Positions 22,419 to 31,417 of a DNA stretch of 40,891 bases are shown here, piece by piece; within the stretch, counting starts at the first letter, position 1, and every line of letters begins with the position of its first letter. Under the pieces are notes generated by a model. It did not search any database, was not told the origin of the DNA, and saw nothing but the letters and a program-made list of their open reading frames with translations. This stretch comes from a virus, in IMG/VR virus record IMGVR_UViG_3300042923_000920, positions 1 through 40,891 of that record. One strand, 5' to 3'. The position numbers and the translations under genes were made by a program.

Positions 22419-22991
22419 TTAAAATTCAACAACAGCACGTATACAAACATCGTTAGCCGTACCAGATGCATCATCATTTGTATCTACCCCAGTTATAGTT
22501 GTGTTGGTAATTGACAATTCTTTGTTTGCTGAATAGTTATTAACACTATTGGATGTTGGTACGTTAAACAGCATATTCCCTCCAGGTAATGCGTTTTGGA
22601 TTTTGTGGATGGGCGTGTGAACCCATTGGTAGTTGTTTGCTGTCCCGGGACTACCTGGATCGTAGTCCGACCATATCAGCATCCAACCGCGTTGGCATTC
22701 TGAAAGTTTTTTAGTTGGCGTGATAGTTTGCGCCGACGTTGGATATAATGCACCTTGCCATAAAATATTTTCTGCATTAAGTGCTATTTTCAAAGCATCT
22801 ACTAGTGCTTTAGCTTCATCGTACTGTTTTTCTAAATTATTCATGTTTAGAGCTGTAAGAGGGGTTCCAGATTCAATTATCTGCCCTTCAGCTGGGATAA
22901 GAGTAACTGTACCATCTGGGTTATTTTGTAGATTAAAAGTCAATGGTTTTTCTACGACTCTATCTTTCCAGTTTGTTTTTATATAAGCCAA
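22419..22991 (-). CDS. tail fibre/collar-like protein
   Basis: 190 residues from TTG 22991 with GAGGTGG upstream. The N-terminal 55 residues (Y-I-K-T-N-W-K-D-R-V-V-E, later G-T-P-L-T-A-L-N-M-N-N) are the module that starts many Firmicute phage fibre proteins and attaches to the tail tip. A short helix is followed by a beta-rich C-terminal domain with W-x-L-I-W-S-D-Y-D and a final R-A-V-V-E-F. It is encoded between the tail-associated protein and the BppU fusion, so it belongs to the adsorption apparatus. Confidence 0.7.
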   Translation of the reverse strand: MAYIKTNWKDRVVEKPLTFNLQNNPDGTVTLIPAEGQIIESGTPLTALNMNNLEKQYDEAKALVDALKIALNAENILWQGALYPTSAQTITPTKKLSECQRGWMLIWSDYDPGSPGTANNYQWVHTPIHKIQNALPGGNMLFNVPTSNSVNNYSANKELSITNTTITGVDTNDDASGTANDVCIRAVVEF

Positions 22992-24710
22992 TTAAATTCC
23001 ACCTCGACTTTCCGTAATACCTGATAAATACCCTTCATAGTTAAATTCTTGCTTATAAATTCTTGTCTGTTTCTTTGCGTCAAAACTATCTTCTACGAGT
23101 ATCACATCCGCGCATTCTAGCGCTGGGTTTTGTCTCCAATTAGTCTTGTAAATCAAATTGTAATTACTCTCCCGGATAATCCATTCTGCTACTTGCCTTG
23201 CCAAGTATTCGGTATTAATAAGAGGGTTGTCTATTGAAAAGGAAGTACCGTTTTTACCGTTAATGGCTTCATTAATAAAAACTACCTCTCGATCACTGGT
23301 ACCTTCATAAATTTTAACCACTACTTCGTATATTGACTTATCCAGCGATATGTCCGGGGGCTCAAATGTGTTCTCGAAATCAATGAGCTTCATGCCGAAA
23401 CCATCCGTAATCAATGGATAAGGTTGTCCAAAATAATAGGGTTGTCCAACATATGTTAAGTAGTTGCTGCTAGCGTCTAAATGAGCAAAGGGTTTAACTA
23501 CAACTGTACCGTTTCGGTCTTGATACACGGCAGCTCTACCAGCGATGCCGATGTGTTGGAGGGCTGTCCTACTGTCTAACCTTTCTTTAAATCCAGCTGT
23601 GGTTATAACTTTTAAACTGTCATCCACCACATAATCAGTAATTCCGGCTTTTATTAATACATCTTCCGCTAAGTTGTAGAGAGTGCTGCTAGCAGTGTTT
23701 TCATAAGACACTTCACTCAGCAGGTCAAATACATCGCGAGCAATCAAGGATATACTCATTGCTGCCGTTTCGTTTTTCCATTCGGACAAAAAATAGGTAC
23801 CCATTGGCACCCACTCAGATAAAAATATTGGTTCTGTTTCCAAAACGATTTCCACATAATCTGTGTATAGACTCGATCTAATCTTCGCTGGTCCGCCATA
23901 AACCATAAAGTGCATATAGCCACCCTCATCAATGTAAGGATCATCTACAATTAGTTGAGTAAGCTCAACACCATTTGCTGTATTTTCAACACCGGAACCC
24001 CAACTTGTTCCGTTCCAGTTAGTTAACGTTGCTTTAGTCCCTACCGCCACTCCATATCCAAACCAATTACAAGTACAACTTTTTAGATAATTTTGAGCAA
24101 TAGCAACTTTATCAGCAATTGTAGTTTTACCTTGCCATATGACTTCTCCAAATTTCTCTGTTAGAAGTCTTAAGATATCAAATGCAAATTTTTGCTGTGG
24201 GGTATTATTCAGATTTGTAGTTATGGTATAAAGATTAGTACCATCAACTTCTTTCAAACTGTTAAATTCGGATTGTAAACCTAACTCCCACCACTCATCG
24301 CTATTTCCAGGGTGTAGACTACTTGAAAAAATATGATGGGCTTTATTGCTATTTTCAACGTTGCTACCTACAATCTTTCCTTTAAAGTCCGATACTAAGA
24401 TGTCTGCAGGGAAATCAGCATAAATCAAACCGAATTCCGCTTCAATTTTTGGTAGACTTGCAATGATTTCATGCATGTTTTGTAATCTTAATATATTAAA
24501 CTCACCATTAAAATTATCCAGGGTCACTTTAATCTCATTGGATGGCAAAGTCTCATTTATAGTGTTCATTTCCTCTAAAATATTTAAATTGATGATGGTA
24601 TTATCATCATAAGTCTTGGTAGTACCGTATAAAGTAAAATGTATCCTGGCATTAATTTGGCGAATAGGTGCGTAAATAGCATCTTTATAATTGCGACTCA
24701 TATCAAGCAT
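22992..24710 (-). CDS. tail-associated (Tal-like) baseplate hub protein
   Basis: 572 residues from ATG 24710 with GGTGGG upstream; a TTG at 24731 overlaps the previous gene. The N-terminal part starts MLDMSRNYKDAIYAPIRQI, a pattern of phage baseplate hub proteins that follow the distal tail protein. The beta-rich central region is followed by a C-terminal part with YKTNWRQNPALECADVI. It carries no clear peptidase motif, so the hub role rests mainly on gene order: after the tape measure and distal tail proteins. Confidence 0.72.
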   Translation of the reverse strand: MLDMSRNYKDAIYAPIRQINARIHFTLYGTTKTYDDNTIINLNILEEMNTINETLPSNEIKVTLDNFNGEFNILRLQNMHEIIASLPKIEAEFGLIYADFPADILVSDFKGKIVGSNVENSNKAHHIFSSSLHPGNSDEWWELGLQSEFNSLKEVDGTNLYTITTNLNNTPQQKFAFDILRLLTEKFGEVIWQGKTTIADKVAIAQNYLKSCTCNWFGYGVAVGTKATLTNWNGTSWGSGVENTANGVELTQLIVDDPYIDEGGYMHFMVYGGPAKIRSSLYTDYVEIVLETEPIFLSEWVPMGTYFLSEWKNETAAMSISLIARDVFDLLSEVSYENTASSTLYNLAEDVLIKAGITDYVVDDSLKVITTAGFKERLDSRTALQHIGIAGRAAVYQDRNGTVVVKPFAHLDASSNYLTYVGQPYYFGQPYPLITDGFGMKLIDFENTFEPPDISLDKSIYEVVVKIYEGTSDREVVFINEAINGKNGTSFSIDNPLINTEYLARQVAEWIIRESNYNLIYKTNWRQNPALECADVILVEDSFDAKKQTRIYKQEFNYEGYLSGITESRGGI

Positions 24711-24720
24711 ATTTACCCAC

Positions 24721-25071
24721 CTACCTTTCAATTAAATCAAATTTAATATCTCTATATCGGGGGATTCCATTTTTAAAATCCAGCATCCCTACACTTCTGT
24801 CTCCACAATAAAATGTACCTGTCCTGTAATTGTTTAGTTGTGGATCCATATAAGTAACAGTAAAAAAGACAGGATTAACGGCATTTAATACCTGACTTAA
24901 TTCTGTCCTGGATAGGTACGAGTATGAAAGTTCCAATTTACGTTTAGTTGCAATTCGCTCAATGATCATTGTTCCTTTTGCGTTACGTTCTGCCTTACTT
25001 AAATCCATTATTCCGACTTGTAACTCGCTTGGGGTAGGTAAATCAACCCCACCAATGCTAACTAGTGCCAT
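24721..25071 (-). CDS. distal tail / DUF6711-like protein
   Basis: 116 residues, ATG 25071 behind GGAGGTGGG. N-terminal LVSIGGVDLPTPSELQVG and a following K-R-K-L-E-L-S-Y-x-Y match small DUF6711-like tail proteins that sit between tape measure and hub genes. Its role is probably that of a distal tail ring subunit. Confidence 0.72.
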   Translation of the reverse strand: MALVSIGGVDLPTPSELQVGIMDLSKAERNAKGTMIIERIATKRKLELSYSYLSRTELSQVLNAVNPVFFTVTYMDPQLNNYRTGTFYCGDRSVGMLDFKNGIPRYRDIKFDLIER

Positions 25072-25082
25072 TTACCCACCTC

Positions 25083-27614
25083 CTATACTGAGCTTAATCT
25101 CACATTATTTCCTACACGTTTGTTTTCCTGATCTAAATAGGGTTTGATTAATCTCGCTAAGGTTCGGCCATCAAGGTTCAAGATAACATCTCCGCTATTA
25201 CCTCCAGAATTATTAAATTGATTTGCCTGCATTACAGCTGTGCCGACTGCAGATGCAATCATATCCTTTAAGTCGGATAATGGAGATACAACCTCTTGAC
25301 CGCCTGGGTTGTCACCAATCATTGCTAATGTTGGACCGTTCGTGATACCTCCCTTTGCTAGAGCAGGGATTGTATTTATATTTATACCAAAACTTTTACC
25401 GGCACCTACTGGAGACCAGTCTGGTATCTTTATGCTTAGACTATTCAATCCGCGAATAACTGTATTGACCATATCAATAATCCAATTTAACGGTGTTTTG
25501 ACCAGACTGTACAAACTATTAAACACTCCACCGAAGATATCCTTTACCCCGTTCCAAGCTTTGCGCCAGTTCCCGGTAAAAACACCTGTGATGAAATTCA
25601 TTAACCCACCAAAAGCCGTTGATAAACCATCAATAATACCTTTAATCCCTTTAAAAGCTGTTGATAGTTGGCCAGCCATAAAAGTGGATAAAGGTTTGAA
25701 AACATTTTTCCAAAGGAATGTCAATACAGATGTTAATGTTTTAAAATTTACGATTAATTTAGCACCTATATATTGGGCTAAAGGGGTAATAACATTCTTC
25801 CACAGAAAACTCATGACTGCCGAAATTGCTTCGATTGCTGGCTTAAAGTTAGATTTGAAGAATGCACCTAACGGCACCATAACATTTTTCCAAAACGATG
25901 TAGCTACAGTCGATAAATTTTTAAACGCTGTATTTAATACATCTTTTAATACGGCAGCAAGAGGGACAATAACTTGTTTCCAAAACGTTTTAAGATAATT
26001 CCCCAAAGGCACTAAAGCGTTTTTCCAAAGCCATTCAGCCGCTTGTTTTACCTTTTGCCATGCATCTACAAAAACTGTACCCAAGTATTTACCAAGAGGT
26101 ATTAAAGCATTTTTCCATAGATCAATAGCTACTTGCTTTATTTTTTGTAAAATCTTATTCACAAAATCTCTAAATTTATCATTTGTGCGATAGAAATAAA
26201 TGAATGCTGCTGTGAGTGCTGCAACTGCCACTACGATTAAACCCACTGGACCAGTTAAAAACAACATTGCAGCTCGTAAACCTTTCATTACTTTTGTACC
26301 TAAAGCAACAATTTTATTCCACACTTTGAGAGCTGTGGTCGCACCCTTTGTGGCGATTAGATACGTCGCATAGCCTGCAACAATACCTCCTAACACAGAA
26401 ATGATAATATCGCTATGTTTTTTAATAAAGACGCCAACACCTTTAAAAAAATTGCCTATTGCCTTAAAGACTGCTTTCACTTTATTCGCAAAAGCTTGGA
26501 TTTTCTCATCGATTTTAGAGAAGGCACCTTCTGTGGATCCTGTATCTATTGGTATGTCAACACCGCCGCCACCTGATCCTGCACCGCCATCCGCTCCTCC
26601 AGCATCAGCTCCACTTGGATCTGCAAGTTGGTTGATTTGGTCAAACCCAGCTATCCCTCGTTTTGCATCTTTTCCAGCTTTTTTGGCTTGTTTTCCTGCT
26701 TTTGCCGTGGCATCTCCTAAGTTGCTAACTGCACTGGCTTGTGAGCTAAGTGCTTTGGTTTGTGCAGGAATATCACCCTTTTCACCTACAAGCGCTCTAA
26801 CAAATTGCGCAACATAGCCCATTACAACCGCAAGCTTATTAGCCAATGCTGTTAAAACTGGCAGTACTACGTTGAGGATAGGTAAAAACGCTTGTCCTAA
26901 AGCTAATTTAACGTTATTCAGTGACTGCACAAAGGTGCTCATACGAGTTGCAGTACTGTCCGCGATAGTATCTCCGTACTTTCTATAAGCTTGTTCCAGG
27001 ATGGCTGCGTATCGAATTTGTTGTTGGACTTGAAAACTTAACTTATTCCACGACTCTCCGTTTGCAAACTGTTTAAAAGCATTCGTAGATTCAATCATTG
27101 CGATATTAACATTAATCCCAAGGTCTTCTATTGCCTCTGTGTTACCCAATAAACCGCTTCGGATACGCTCAAACGTATCATCCATGGTCCTGCCGGTAGC
27201 AGTAGATACGACAGCAGTTGCTTTCATGAGCTCCTCTGTTTTCTTGCGTGTATCGTCTGCACCTTTCGAAAAAGTCATTAACAGATTGCCGTATGTTGCA
27301 CCAGCCCTAACCGCTTCCAACCTAGAATAGCCGAATGCATTACCCGTAGTTTCGGCCCATTTCTTAAACTCGTTAGCGCTAGCACCCATAATGCGGTTTA
27401 CTTGATTCATTGCTGTCTCGTATTCCATTGCATCTTTGATGGCAGACCCAACACCCATACTTGCTCCAACAGCCGCCATTGCTGCTCCAACCATCTTTAA
27501 AGTTCTGTTAACATTTTTCCCGAAATTATTAACTTGAGTTTGAGCTTGCTGCATCCCCTGTTGTAAACCACTTAAGTCCGCTCCGATCCTTATTAGTAAG
27601 TTTCTTAATCCCAT
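25083..27614 (-). CDS. tail tape measure protein
   Basis: 843 residues, ATG 27614 overlapping the chaperone stop. The helical N-terminus (1-300) is followed by a flexible Gly/Ala/Asp linker at 330-360 (many G-A-D repeats) and two membrane-like helices at about 402-420 and 452-475. A set of repeats then carries W-K-N-x3-P-L at W500, W530, W575, W605 and W635. The C-terminus ends in a globular part with IPALAKGGITNGPT, common in such proteins. Using about 0.15 nm per residue, the tail should be roughly 125 nm. It guides tail-tube length and is ejected at infection. Confidence 0.93.
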   Translation of the reverse strand: MGLRNLLIRIGADLSGLQQGMQQAQTQVNNFGKNVNRTLKMVGAAMAAVGASMGVGSAIKDAMEYETAMNQVNRIMGASANEFKKWAETTGNAFGYSRLEAVRAGATYGNLLMTFSKGADDTRKKTEELMKATAVVSTATGRTMDDTFERIRSGLLGNTEAIEDLGINVNIAMIESTNAFKQFANGESWNKLSFQVQQQIRYAAILEQAYRKYGDTIADSTATRMSTFVQSLNNVKLALGQAFLPILNVVLPVLTALANKLAVVMGYVAQFVRALVGEKGDIPAQTKALSSQASAVSNLGDATAKAGKQAKKAGKDAKRGIAGFDQINQLADPSGADAGGADGGAGSGGGGVDIPIDTGSTEGAFSKIDEKIQAFANKVKAVFKAIGNFFKGVGVFIKKHSDIIISVLGGIVAGYATYLIATKGATTALKVWNKIVALGTKVMKGLRAAMLFLTGPVGLIVVAVAALTAAFIYFYRTNDKFRDFVNKILQKIKQVAIDLWKNALIPLGKYLGTVFVDAWQKVKQAAEWLWKNALVPLGNYLKTFWKQVIVPLAAVLKDVLNTAFKNLSTVATSFWKNVMVPLGAFFKSNFKPAIEAISAVMSFLWKNVITPLAQYIGAKLIVNFKTLTSVLTFLWKNVFKPLSTFMAGQLSTAFKGIKGIIDGLSTAFGGLMNFITGVFTGNWRKAWNGVKDIFGGVFNSLYSLVKTPLNWIIDMVNTVIRGLNSLSIKIPDWSPVGAGKSFGININTIPALAKGGITNGPTLAMIGDNPGGQEVVSPLSDLKDMIASAVGTAVMQANQFNNSGGNSGDVILNLDGRTLARLIKPYLDQENKRVGNNVRLSSV

Positions 27615-27920
27615 TTATTTCACCTCCCCGCCAAAGGCAGCGTTTAGCATTTTCACCTTTTCGTACATTTCATCTGCCGTCATCTGTTTTTTAGGTTCCT
27701 TTTGCTCCAGTAACTGACTGAGTGTAGGGAGTTTTTTCCTTCTGTGCAAGGATTCCCCTAGCCACACCAAAGCAACTTTCTCCTCGTATTCTTGCTTCCT
27801 TTTTTCATTGAAATCACTAATACATAAATTTAGTTCATATGGGGTCATGTCGTTATATTCTGCAGGTCTTATTCCCATGTGGATTGCAGATTTAAGCGAG
27901 GCTTCCCAACTAAAGGCTAC
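27615..27920 (-). CDS. tail assembly chaperone GT, -1 frameshift extension
   Basis: The frame continues from the chaperone G gene by a -1 slip at 27926-27920. Reading on gives VAFSWEASLKSAIH, then the frame that starts MGIRPAEYNDMTPYELN, adding 101 residues for a fusion of about 223. This T-domain opening is typical of HK97-type gpGT proteins that load the tail tube around the tape measure. An ATG at 27878 exists, but it has no strong ribosome binding site. The slip site is G-AAA-AAG, one base from the ideal A-AAA-AAG. Confidence 0.72.
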   Translation of the reverse strand, partial: VAFSWEASLKSAIHMGIRPAEYNDMTPYELNLCISDFNEKRKQEYEEKVALVWLGESLHRRKKLPTLSQLLEQKEPKKQMTADEMYEKVKMLNAAFGGEVK

Positions 27921-28285
27921 TTTTTCGCCTTCGTTTTCTTGCTCTCCTCTACAACCCTCTGCAAGTTTTTTTCATCTTCCTCTACATCACCGAAAGCAGC
28001 ATTTAAGGCCAATTGCATCTTCTCCATTATTTCTGACCACACTGGAGCTTCATCAAGCAGATCTTCCATATCCTCCAGTTTAAGTGTTTCGTTGTGTTCC
28101 TTTGCATCCGATAGCAAACCGCAATAAATGATTTTTTCTATCTCTTCTAGGTTTGCACCATCGATTTCAATACTTTCGATATTTTTACCTGTCATTGCCA
28201 TCAATTGTTTTAATGCCTTATGTCCAAATCGTAATATCCGGGGTCTATCTAAATTAATAATAACTACATCATTCTTATTAGACAT
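27917..28285 (-). CDS. tail assembly chaperone G
   Basis: 122 residues, ATG 28285 with GGAGG upstream. It has an alpha/beta N-terminal half with R-I-L-R-F-G-H-K-A-L-K-Q-L and an acidic helical second half, ending in a lysine-rich tail KKTKAKK just before the TAG. The lysine run is the slippery sequence for the GT fusion. It lies directly downstream of the major tail protein and upstream of the tape measure, the fixed position of this chaperone pair. Confidence 0.78.
   Translation of the reverse strand: MSNKNDVVIINLDRPRILRFGHKALKQLMAMTGKNIESIEIDGANLEEIEKIIYCGLLSDAKEHNETLKLEDMEDLLDEAPVWSEIMEKMQLALNAAFGDVEEDEKNLQRVVEESKKTKAKK
27920..27926 (-). promoter_or_regulatory. -1 ribosomal frameshift site
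   Basis: The heptamer G-AAA-AAG in the G frame is followed directly by the TAG stop. A slip of both tRNAs by one base leads into the 27615 frame, which is open from upstream of this point. Only the first base departs from the canonical X-XXY-YYZ pattern. Confidence 0.6.
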
Positions 28286-28300
28286 TTTAATCCTCCATTC

Positions 28301-28331
28301 AAAATAAAAAGACTAGGATGTGGCCCTAGTC
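28301..28331 (-). terminator. terminator after the major tail protein
   Basis: On the minus strand GACTAGG and CCTAGTC pair perfectly around a small loop and are followed by TTTTTATTTT. It would cut most transcripts after the tail-tube gene, giving high capsid and tube expression relative to tape measure and baseplate. Confidence 0.85.
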
Positions 28332-28724
28332 TTAAGCTCCAATTGTTAACGTTGGTTTTCCAGATACTTTTAGTGTTGCTTCAAAAGATACGTTATCTTC
28401 CATTTCTGCGCCTGTGCTATAACCTGTCACAATAGCGCTAAATGTCCACGTTGCTCCAAACGGAAATTCGATGGTATACGCAGTGGCTGTTCCTGCTTCA
28501 AAATCCGTTAGCAATCCTTCATGTTGAGCTGGGTCGAAATATCCGCTGATTGATACTTCTCCAGCATCTTTCAACCCTCCCGCAAAGGTTCGGTACCCAT
28601 CCACAACGTCTAAAGTAGTTGTTTCGATTGTATCTGCCGATAAATCAAGTCCCCCGATTGAAGTTAGTTCACCGATTGCTGTCGTACCTTTTTTTAGCTT
28701 CGTGCCCATTGCCGGTTTTGCCAT
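28332..28724 (-). CDS. major tail (tube) protein
   Basis: 130 residues, ATG 28724 with GGGAGG upstream. The beta-rich sequence has D-T-I-E-T-T-T-L-D-V-V-D-G-Y-R-T-F at about 31-47 and ends K-V-S-G-K-P-T-L-T-I, typical of short phage tail tube proteins. It stacks in rings to form the tube. Strong ribosome binding and a terminator right after it fit a highly expressed structural gene. Confidence 0.88.
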   Translation of the reverse strand: MAKPAMGTKLKKGTTAIGELTSIGGLDLSADTIETTTLDVVDGYRTFAGGLKDAGEVSISGYFDPAQHEGLLTDFEAGTATAYTIEFPFGATWTFSAIVTGYSTGAEMEDNVSFEATLKVSGKPTLTIGA

Positions 28725-28738
28725 TTTTAAAAACCTCC

Positions 28739-29128
28739 CTATATCTTAACTGTAAGATCTATGACACTTCGATAAAGTTCTACTTCTTTTTCGTAAATCT
28801 CCACTGGAATTTCGTAAGTCACATTTTGAATAAATGGTCCTCCATTTCCAATTGCCCTGCCCTGGAAAGATAAAAGTTTTGCTTTAACCAACTTTGTTAA
28901 ATCTTTCATTGATCGGTAGCTACTGTGTAAAATATTTATCTCACAGTCTATCTTTTTACTTTTTAGGTAACCTTCTAAACACTTATCCTCTAAACCCTCT
29001 GAGGATACACAAACGATGTAAGGCGCCTTTGTACCTTCATCAGCATTAAGGAAAAACACACTATTAGATAAACTGTCTATAGTTTCTAATTCAAAACTCA
29101 ATGCTTCTTCAAAGTCCACATCAACCAC
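28739..29128 (-). CDS. tail terminator / completion protein
   Basis: 129 residues from GTG 29128 (a GTG three codons later is also possible). An N-terminal helix is followed by strands with A-P-Y-I-V-C-V-S-S-E and a C-terminal P-V-E-I-Y-E-K-E-V-E. Size and position between the HK97-gp10-like and tail-tube genes match tail terminator (gpU/DUF3168-like) proteins that cap the tube. The family call is by position plus fold type. Confidence 0.68.
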   Translation of the reverse strand: MVDVDFEEALSFELETIDSLSNSVFFLNADEGTKAPYIVCVSSEGLEDKCLEGYLKSKKIDCEINILHSSYRSMKDLTKLVKAKLLSFQGRAIGNGGPFIQNVTYEIPVEIYEKEVELYRSVIDLTVKI

Positions 29129-29129
29129 C

Positions 29130-29591
29130 TCACCTTAATAGCTTATCGACTTCATCCCGTAATACTTGGACGATTTTCTTAGCTGACGCAATTTGATTAT
29201 TTTCTAATGCTTTTCTTATAAAACGATAACCCGGGATATATCTCCCGTTTTTAGCAAAAAAGCCATATTCTTGTGAGACAGGATAATAGGCTGTATCCTT
29301 TTTTCCGGGACCAGGATTATTAACTTTCTTTTGGAAGAATGGATTAAATGCCCGGTCAAACACGATACTAAAAACCACTTTTGCTTTCGACCTAGGAGAT
29401 TTTTCTCTTATTTTCTTTATTCCTCTTTTTAAGTTACCTATGTCAACGGGTGCACCTAGCTTAGCTTCCCGTAAAGGTTCCTTCATTCCCGCATTAGCAG
29501 CTTTGGCTACCTTAGACTTCGGAAACTTTTCAAGTCGGCGTAATTGGCGATTTAGTTCATCTATGCCCTCTATATGATTGTGTTGCGCCAT
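29130..29591 (-). CDS. HK97 gp10-like tail completion protein
   Basis: 153 residues from ATG 29591, which overlaps the previous stop (TAATG) and has AAGGAAGTGA upstream; a frame start at 29609 is rejected. It has E-G-I-D-E-L-N-R-Q-L-R-R-L-E, then A-P-V-D-I-G-N-L-K-R-G, the usual signature of the HK97-gp10 group. This protein attaches the tail to the head-closure ring. Confidence 0.82.
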   Translation of the reverse strand: MAQHNHIEGIDELNRQLRRLEKFPKSKVAKAANAGMKEPLREAKLGAPVDIGNLKRGIKKIREKSPRSKAKVVFSIVFDRAFNPFFQKKVNNPGPGKKDTAYYPVSQEYGFFAKNGRYIPGYRFIRKALENNQIASAKKIVQVLRDEVDKLLR

Positions 29592-29905
29592 TAAATCACT
29601 TCCTTGCAAGAAAGTTCTAGATAACGATTTTCTTCGTTCATATTAACAGGATAGATAACCTCTAACGTTCGATTCCCGTATTTTATACGCATGTTAGCTT
29701 TAATATCGTTCCTATACCGAATAATTACCTTTGAATTTATCTCAGCATGTACCTGCTGCGCCTGGTATAATGCACGGCCAGTTAATGTTCGTACATTAGC
29801 CCAAACAACTGCGATTAATCCTCCGTCATTTGGAGTTTTATACGTGTTTTTACCGGTGGGTTGCCCCAATATGGTAATGCGTTTATTTAGCTTCCCTGGA
29901 TTCAT
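29591..29905 (-). CDS. head-tail joining (head closure) protein
   Basis: 104 residues with the head-tail-joining family opening N-P-G-K-L-N-K-R-I-T-I. A central V-W-A-N-V-R-T-L-T-G-R and the final NRYLELSCKE are also characteristic. It caps the connector after packaging. ATGA overlap links it to the connector gene before it. Confidence 0.85.
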   Translation of the reverse strand: MNPGKLNKRITILGQPTGKNTYKTPNDGGLIAVVWANVRTLTGRALYQAQQVHAEINSKVIIRYRNDIKANMRIKYGNRTLEVIYPVNMNEENRYLELSCKEVI

Positions 29906-30168
29906 CCTTCATCACCACAATATTTTATTTGCAGCAAAATACTTTCCAATCCAAACGCCAACTTATCAATTTTCCCTACAACCTCTCTGTTTTCATACCA
30001 GTGAGAGACTAGTAAATTGATTGCTAATTTGTGTAGGTAATCATCTTCGATCACATCAGTTCCAGTGGCATTTTTAATATATGCCTTTGAAGCAGTAATA
30101 AGGGAGGAGAGAAATACTTCTTCTCCCTCCCCATCAATGCGTAAAAACTCTTTTACTTCATCCAACAT
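29902..30168 (-). CDS. head-tail connector (HK97 gp6-like)
   Basis: 88 residues: L-D-E-V-K-E-F-L-R-I-D near the N-terminus, a central I-T-A-S-K-A-Y-I-K-N-A-T-G and a closing helix. This is the small all-helical adaptor that docks under the portal. Order portal-protease-capsid-connector-closure is the standard one. Confidence 0.85.
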   Translation of the reverse strand: MLDEVKEFLRIDGEGEEVFLSSLITASKAYIKNATGTDVIEDDYLHKLAINLLVSHWYENREVVGKIDKLAFGLESILLQIKYCGDEG

Positions 30169-30183
30169 GAGGATTCACCATCC

Positions 30184-31380
30184 TTATACAGTTACAGTTA
30201 CCTCACCTTTGATTACTGCCTCTGCGTCAACAGTTTTAACATCCAAACGTTCACGGACCTTAACACCAGTCAAATCTTTACTCCATAAGTCCCCAGCCTC
30301 GGTGGAAAATTCGATAGATAAAGACTCGCGGTCAAAGATTGTAATTGCTTCTTTTAAATCACCCATGTAAAAAGGATAGACATATCCGGTAGGCGCTTCT
30401 GGTGTACCGAGAACTGTTGATTTTAAAACCTTATTAGACACTTTAATAACTGGATATTCTCCAAATAACAATTTTTTAGTTGCTTGTGTAGGATCCTTTT
30501 GCAAAATATATTCATCGTCTATGTTTTTTTGTTTATCCAACCAGTTAAAACCGTCTTGGTTAGTTAAAACGATAGATGTTAGGGCAATAGAAGGGTCTAA
30601 TTCTACATTGAAAACGTCCTTAAAATCATCAAAACCAGTTAATTCTTTTGTTTTAGCTCCCCCAAAACTCGTATCAAGTTCAGCTAAAATCAAGAAGTTC
30701 CTAGTTACTCTTGCTTTTTTACCGATCCACTTTCTTAAATATCCTAAAATGTTTTCTGCAGTGTCTTGTAACAATTCACGTGTTACCTTTAAGATTCCGC
30801 CTTTTTTTAGTACTTTATAGGCTAAATTCTCAAATTTAGGTGTATCGACATCCGGGAACTGTGCTGCTTCTTCCACATTATCAAAAGGGACTTCATCTGC
30901 ATTAATTTCAATTACACGTGAACCACTAAGTGTCGAAACAGGCTCAACGTTTACAAGTGGTTCTAATGCATCACCAGCACGACGTAATTCTTTAATTTGT
31001 GTACGAATATCTTGAGGAACCGTAAGTCCTCCATCTGATACTCCAGCAGTTGGATCTGCTTCTGTCATCATGTTATAAACTTCGATATCTTCTTCATTTA
31101 CAGAAGTTTTTAACACAGTTGATTTGAATAAATTAACAAAAGAGTTTAGGTACTTTTTCTTCTGTTCTTCTGGCTTTGCCGCCTTATTTTGTGCTGCTAA
31201 TTGTTGCTCTTTTTCTTCCTCGTCAAATAAGTCCTTGGCAATATCAAACTTATTCTGGAGAGCAATTAATTCAGCCTTAGCAGCTGCTGCCTCTTCCATT
31301 TTATTGTCCATTACAAATTGTTTTGCTTCTGCTTTCTTAGCGTTAATCTGATTCAACATCTTTAATAGTTCTTGATTCAA
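30184..31380 (-). CDS. HK97-fold major capsid protein
   Basis: 398 residues from TTG 31380 with GGAGG eight bases upstream. Residues 1-75 form a charged coiled coil (scaffolding delta domain). The mature fold starts near G-V-S-D-G-G-L-T-V-P-Q at 113-122. The C-terminal P-domain and strands follow the Phage_capsid family. The ClpP-like protease just upstream should cut off the delta domain at about residue 105-115. Use of TTG for such an abundant protein is notable but has a strong ribosome binding site. Confidence 0.93.
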   Translation of the reverse strand: MNQELLKMLNQINAKKAEAKQFVMDNKMEEAAAAKAELIALQNKFDIAKDLFDEEEKEQQLAAQNKAAKPEEQKKKYLNSFVNLFKSTVLKTSVNEEDIEVYNMMTEADPTAGVSDGGLTVPQDIRTQIKELRRAGDALEPLVNVEPVSTLSGSRVIEINADEVPFDNVEEAAQFPDVDTPKFENLAYKVLKKGGILKVTRELLQDTAENILGYLRKWIGKKARVTRNFLILAELDTSFGGAKTKELTGFDDFKDVFNVELDPSIALTSIVLTNQDGFNWLDKQKNIDDEYILQKDPTQATKKLLFGEYPVIKVSNKVLKSTVLGTPEAPTGYVYPFYMGDLKEAITIFDRESLSIEFSTEAGDLWSKDLTGVKVRERLDVKTVDAEAVIKGEVTVTV

Positions 31381-31417
31381 TGTGATTCCTCCTTAAATTT
31401 GGGTATAAAAAATAGAA

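Noticed and set aside
22419-24710. Possible diversity-generating retroelement in the tail-fibre region
   Set aside because: No reverse transcriptase gene and no template/variable repeat pair were seen near the fibre genes.
25309-25998. Long plus-strand open frame (229 codons) opposite the tape measure gene
   Set aside because: It lies wholly inside the clear tape measure gene, has no ribosome binding site and a Pro/Ile-rich product typical of the reverse of repeated helical sequence.
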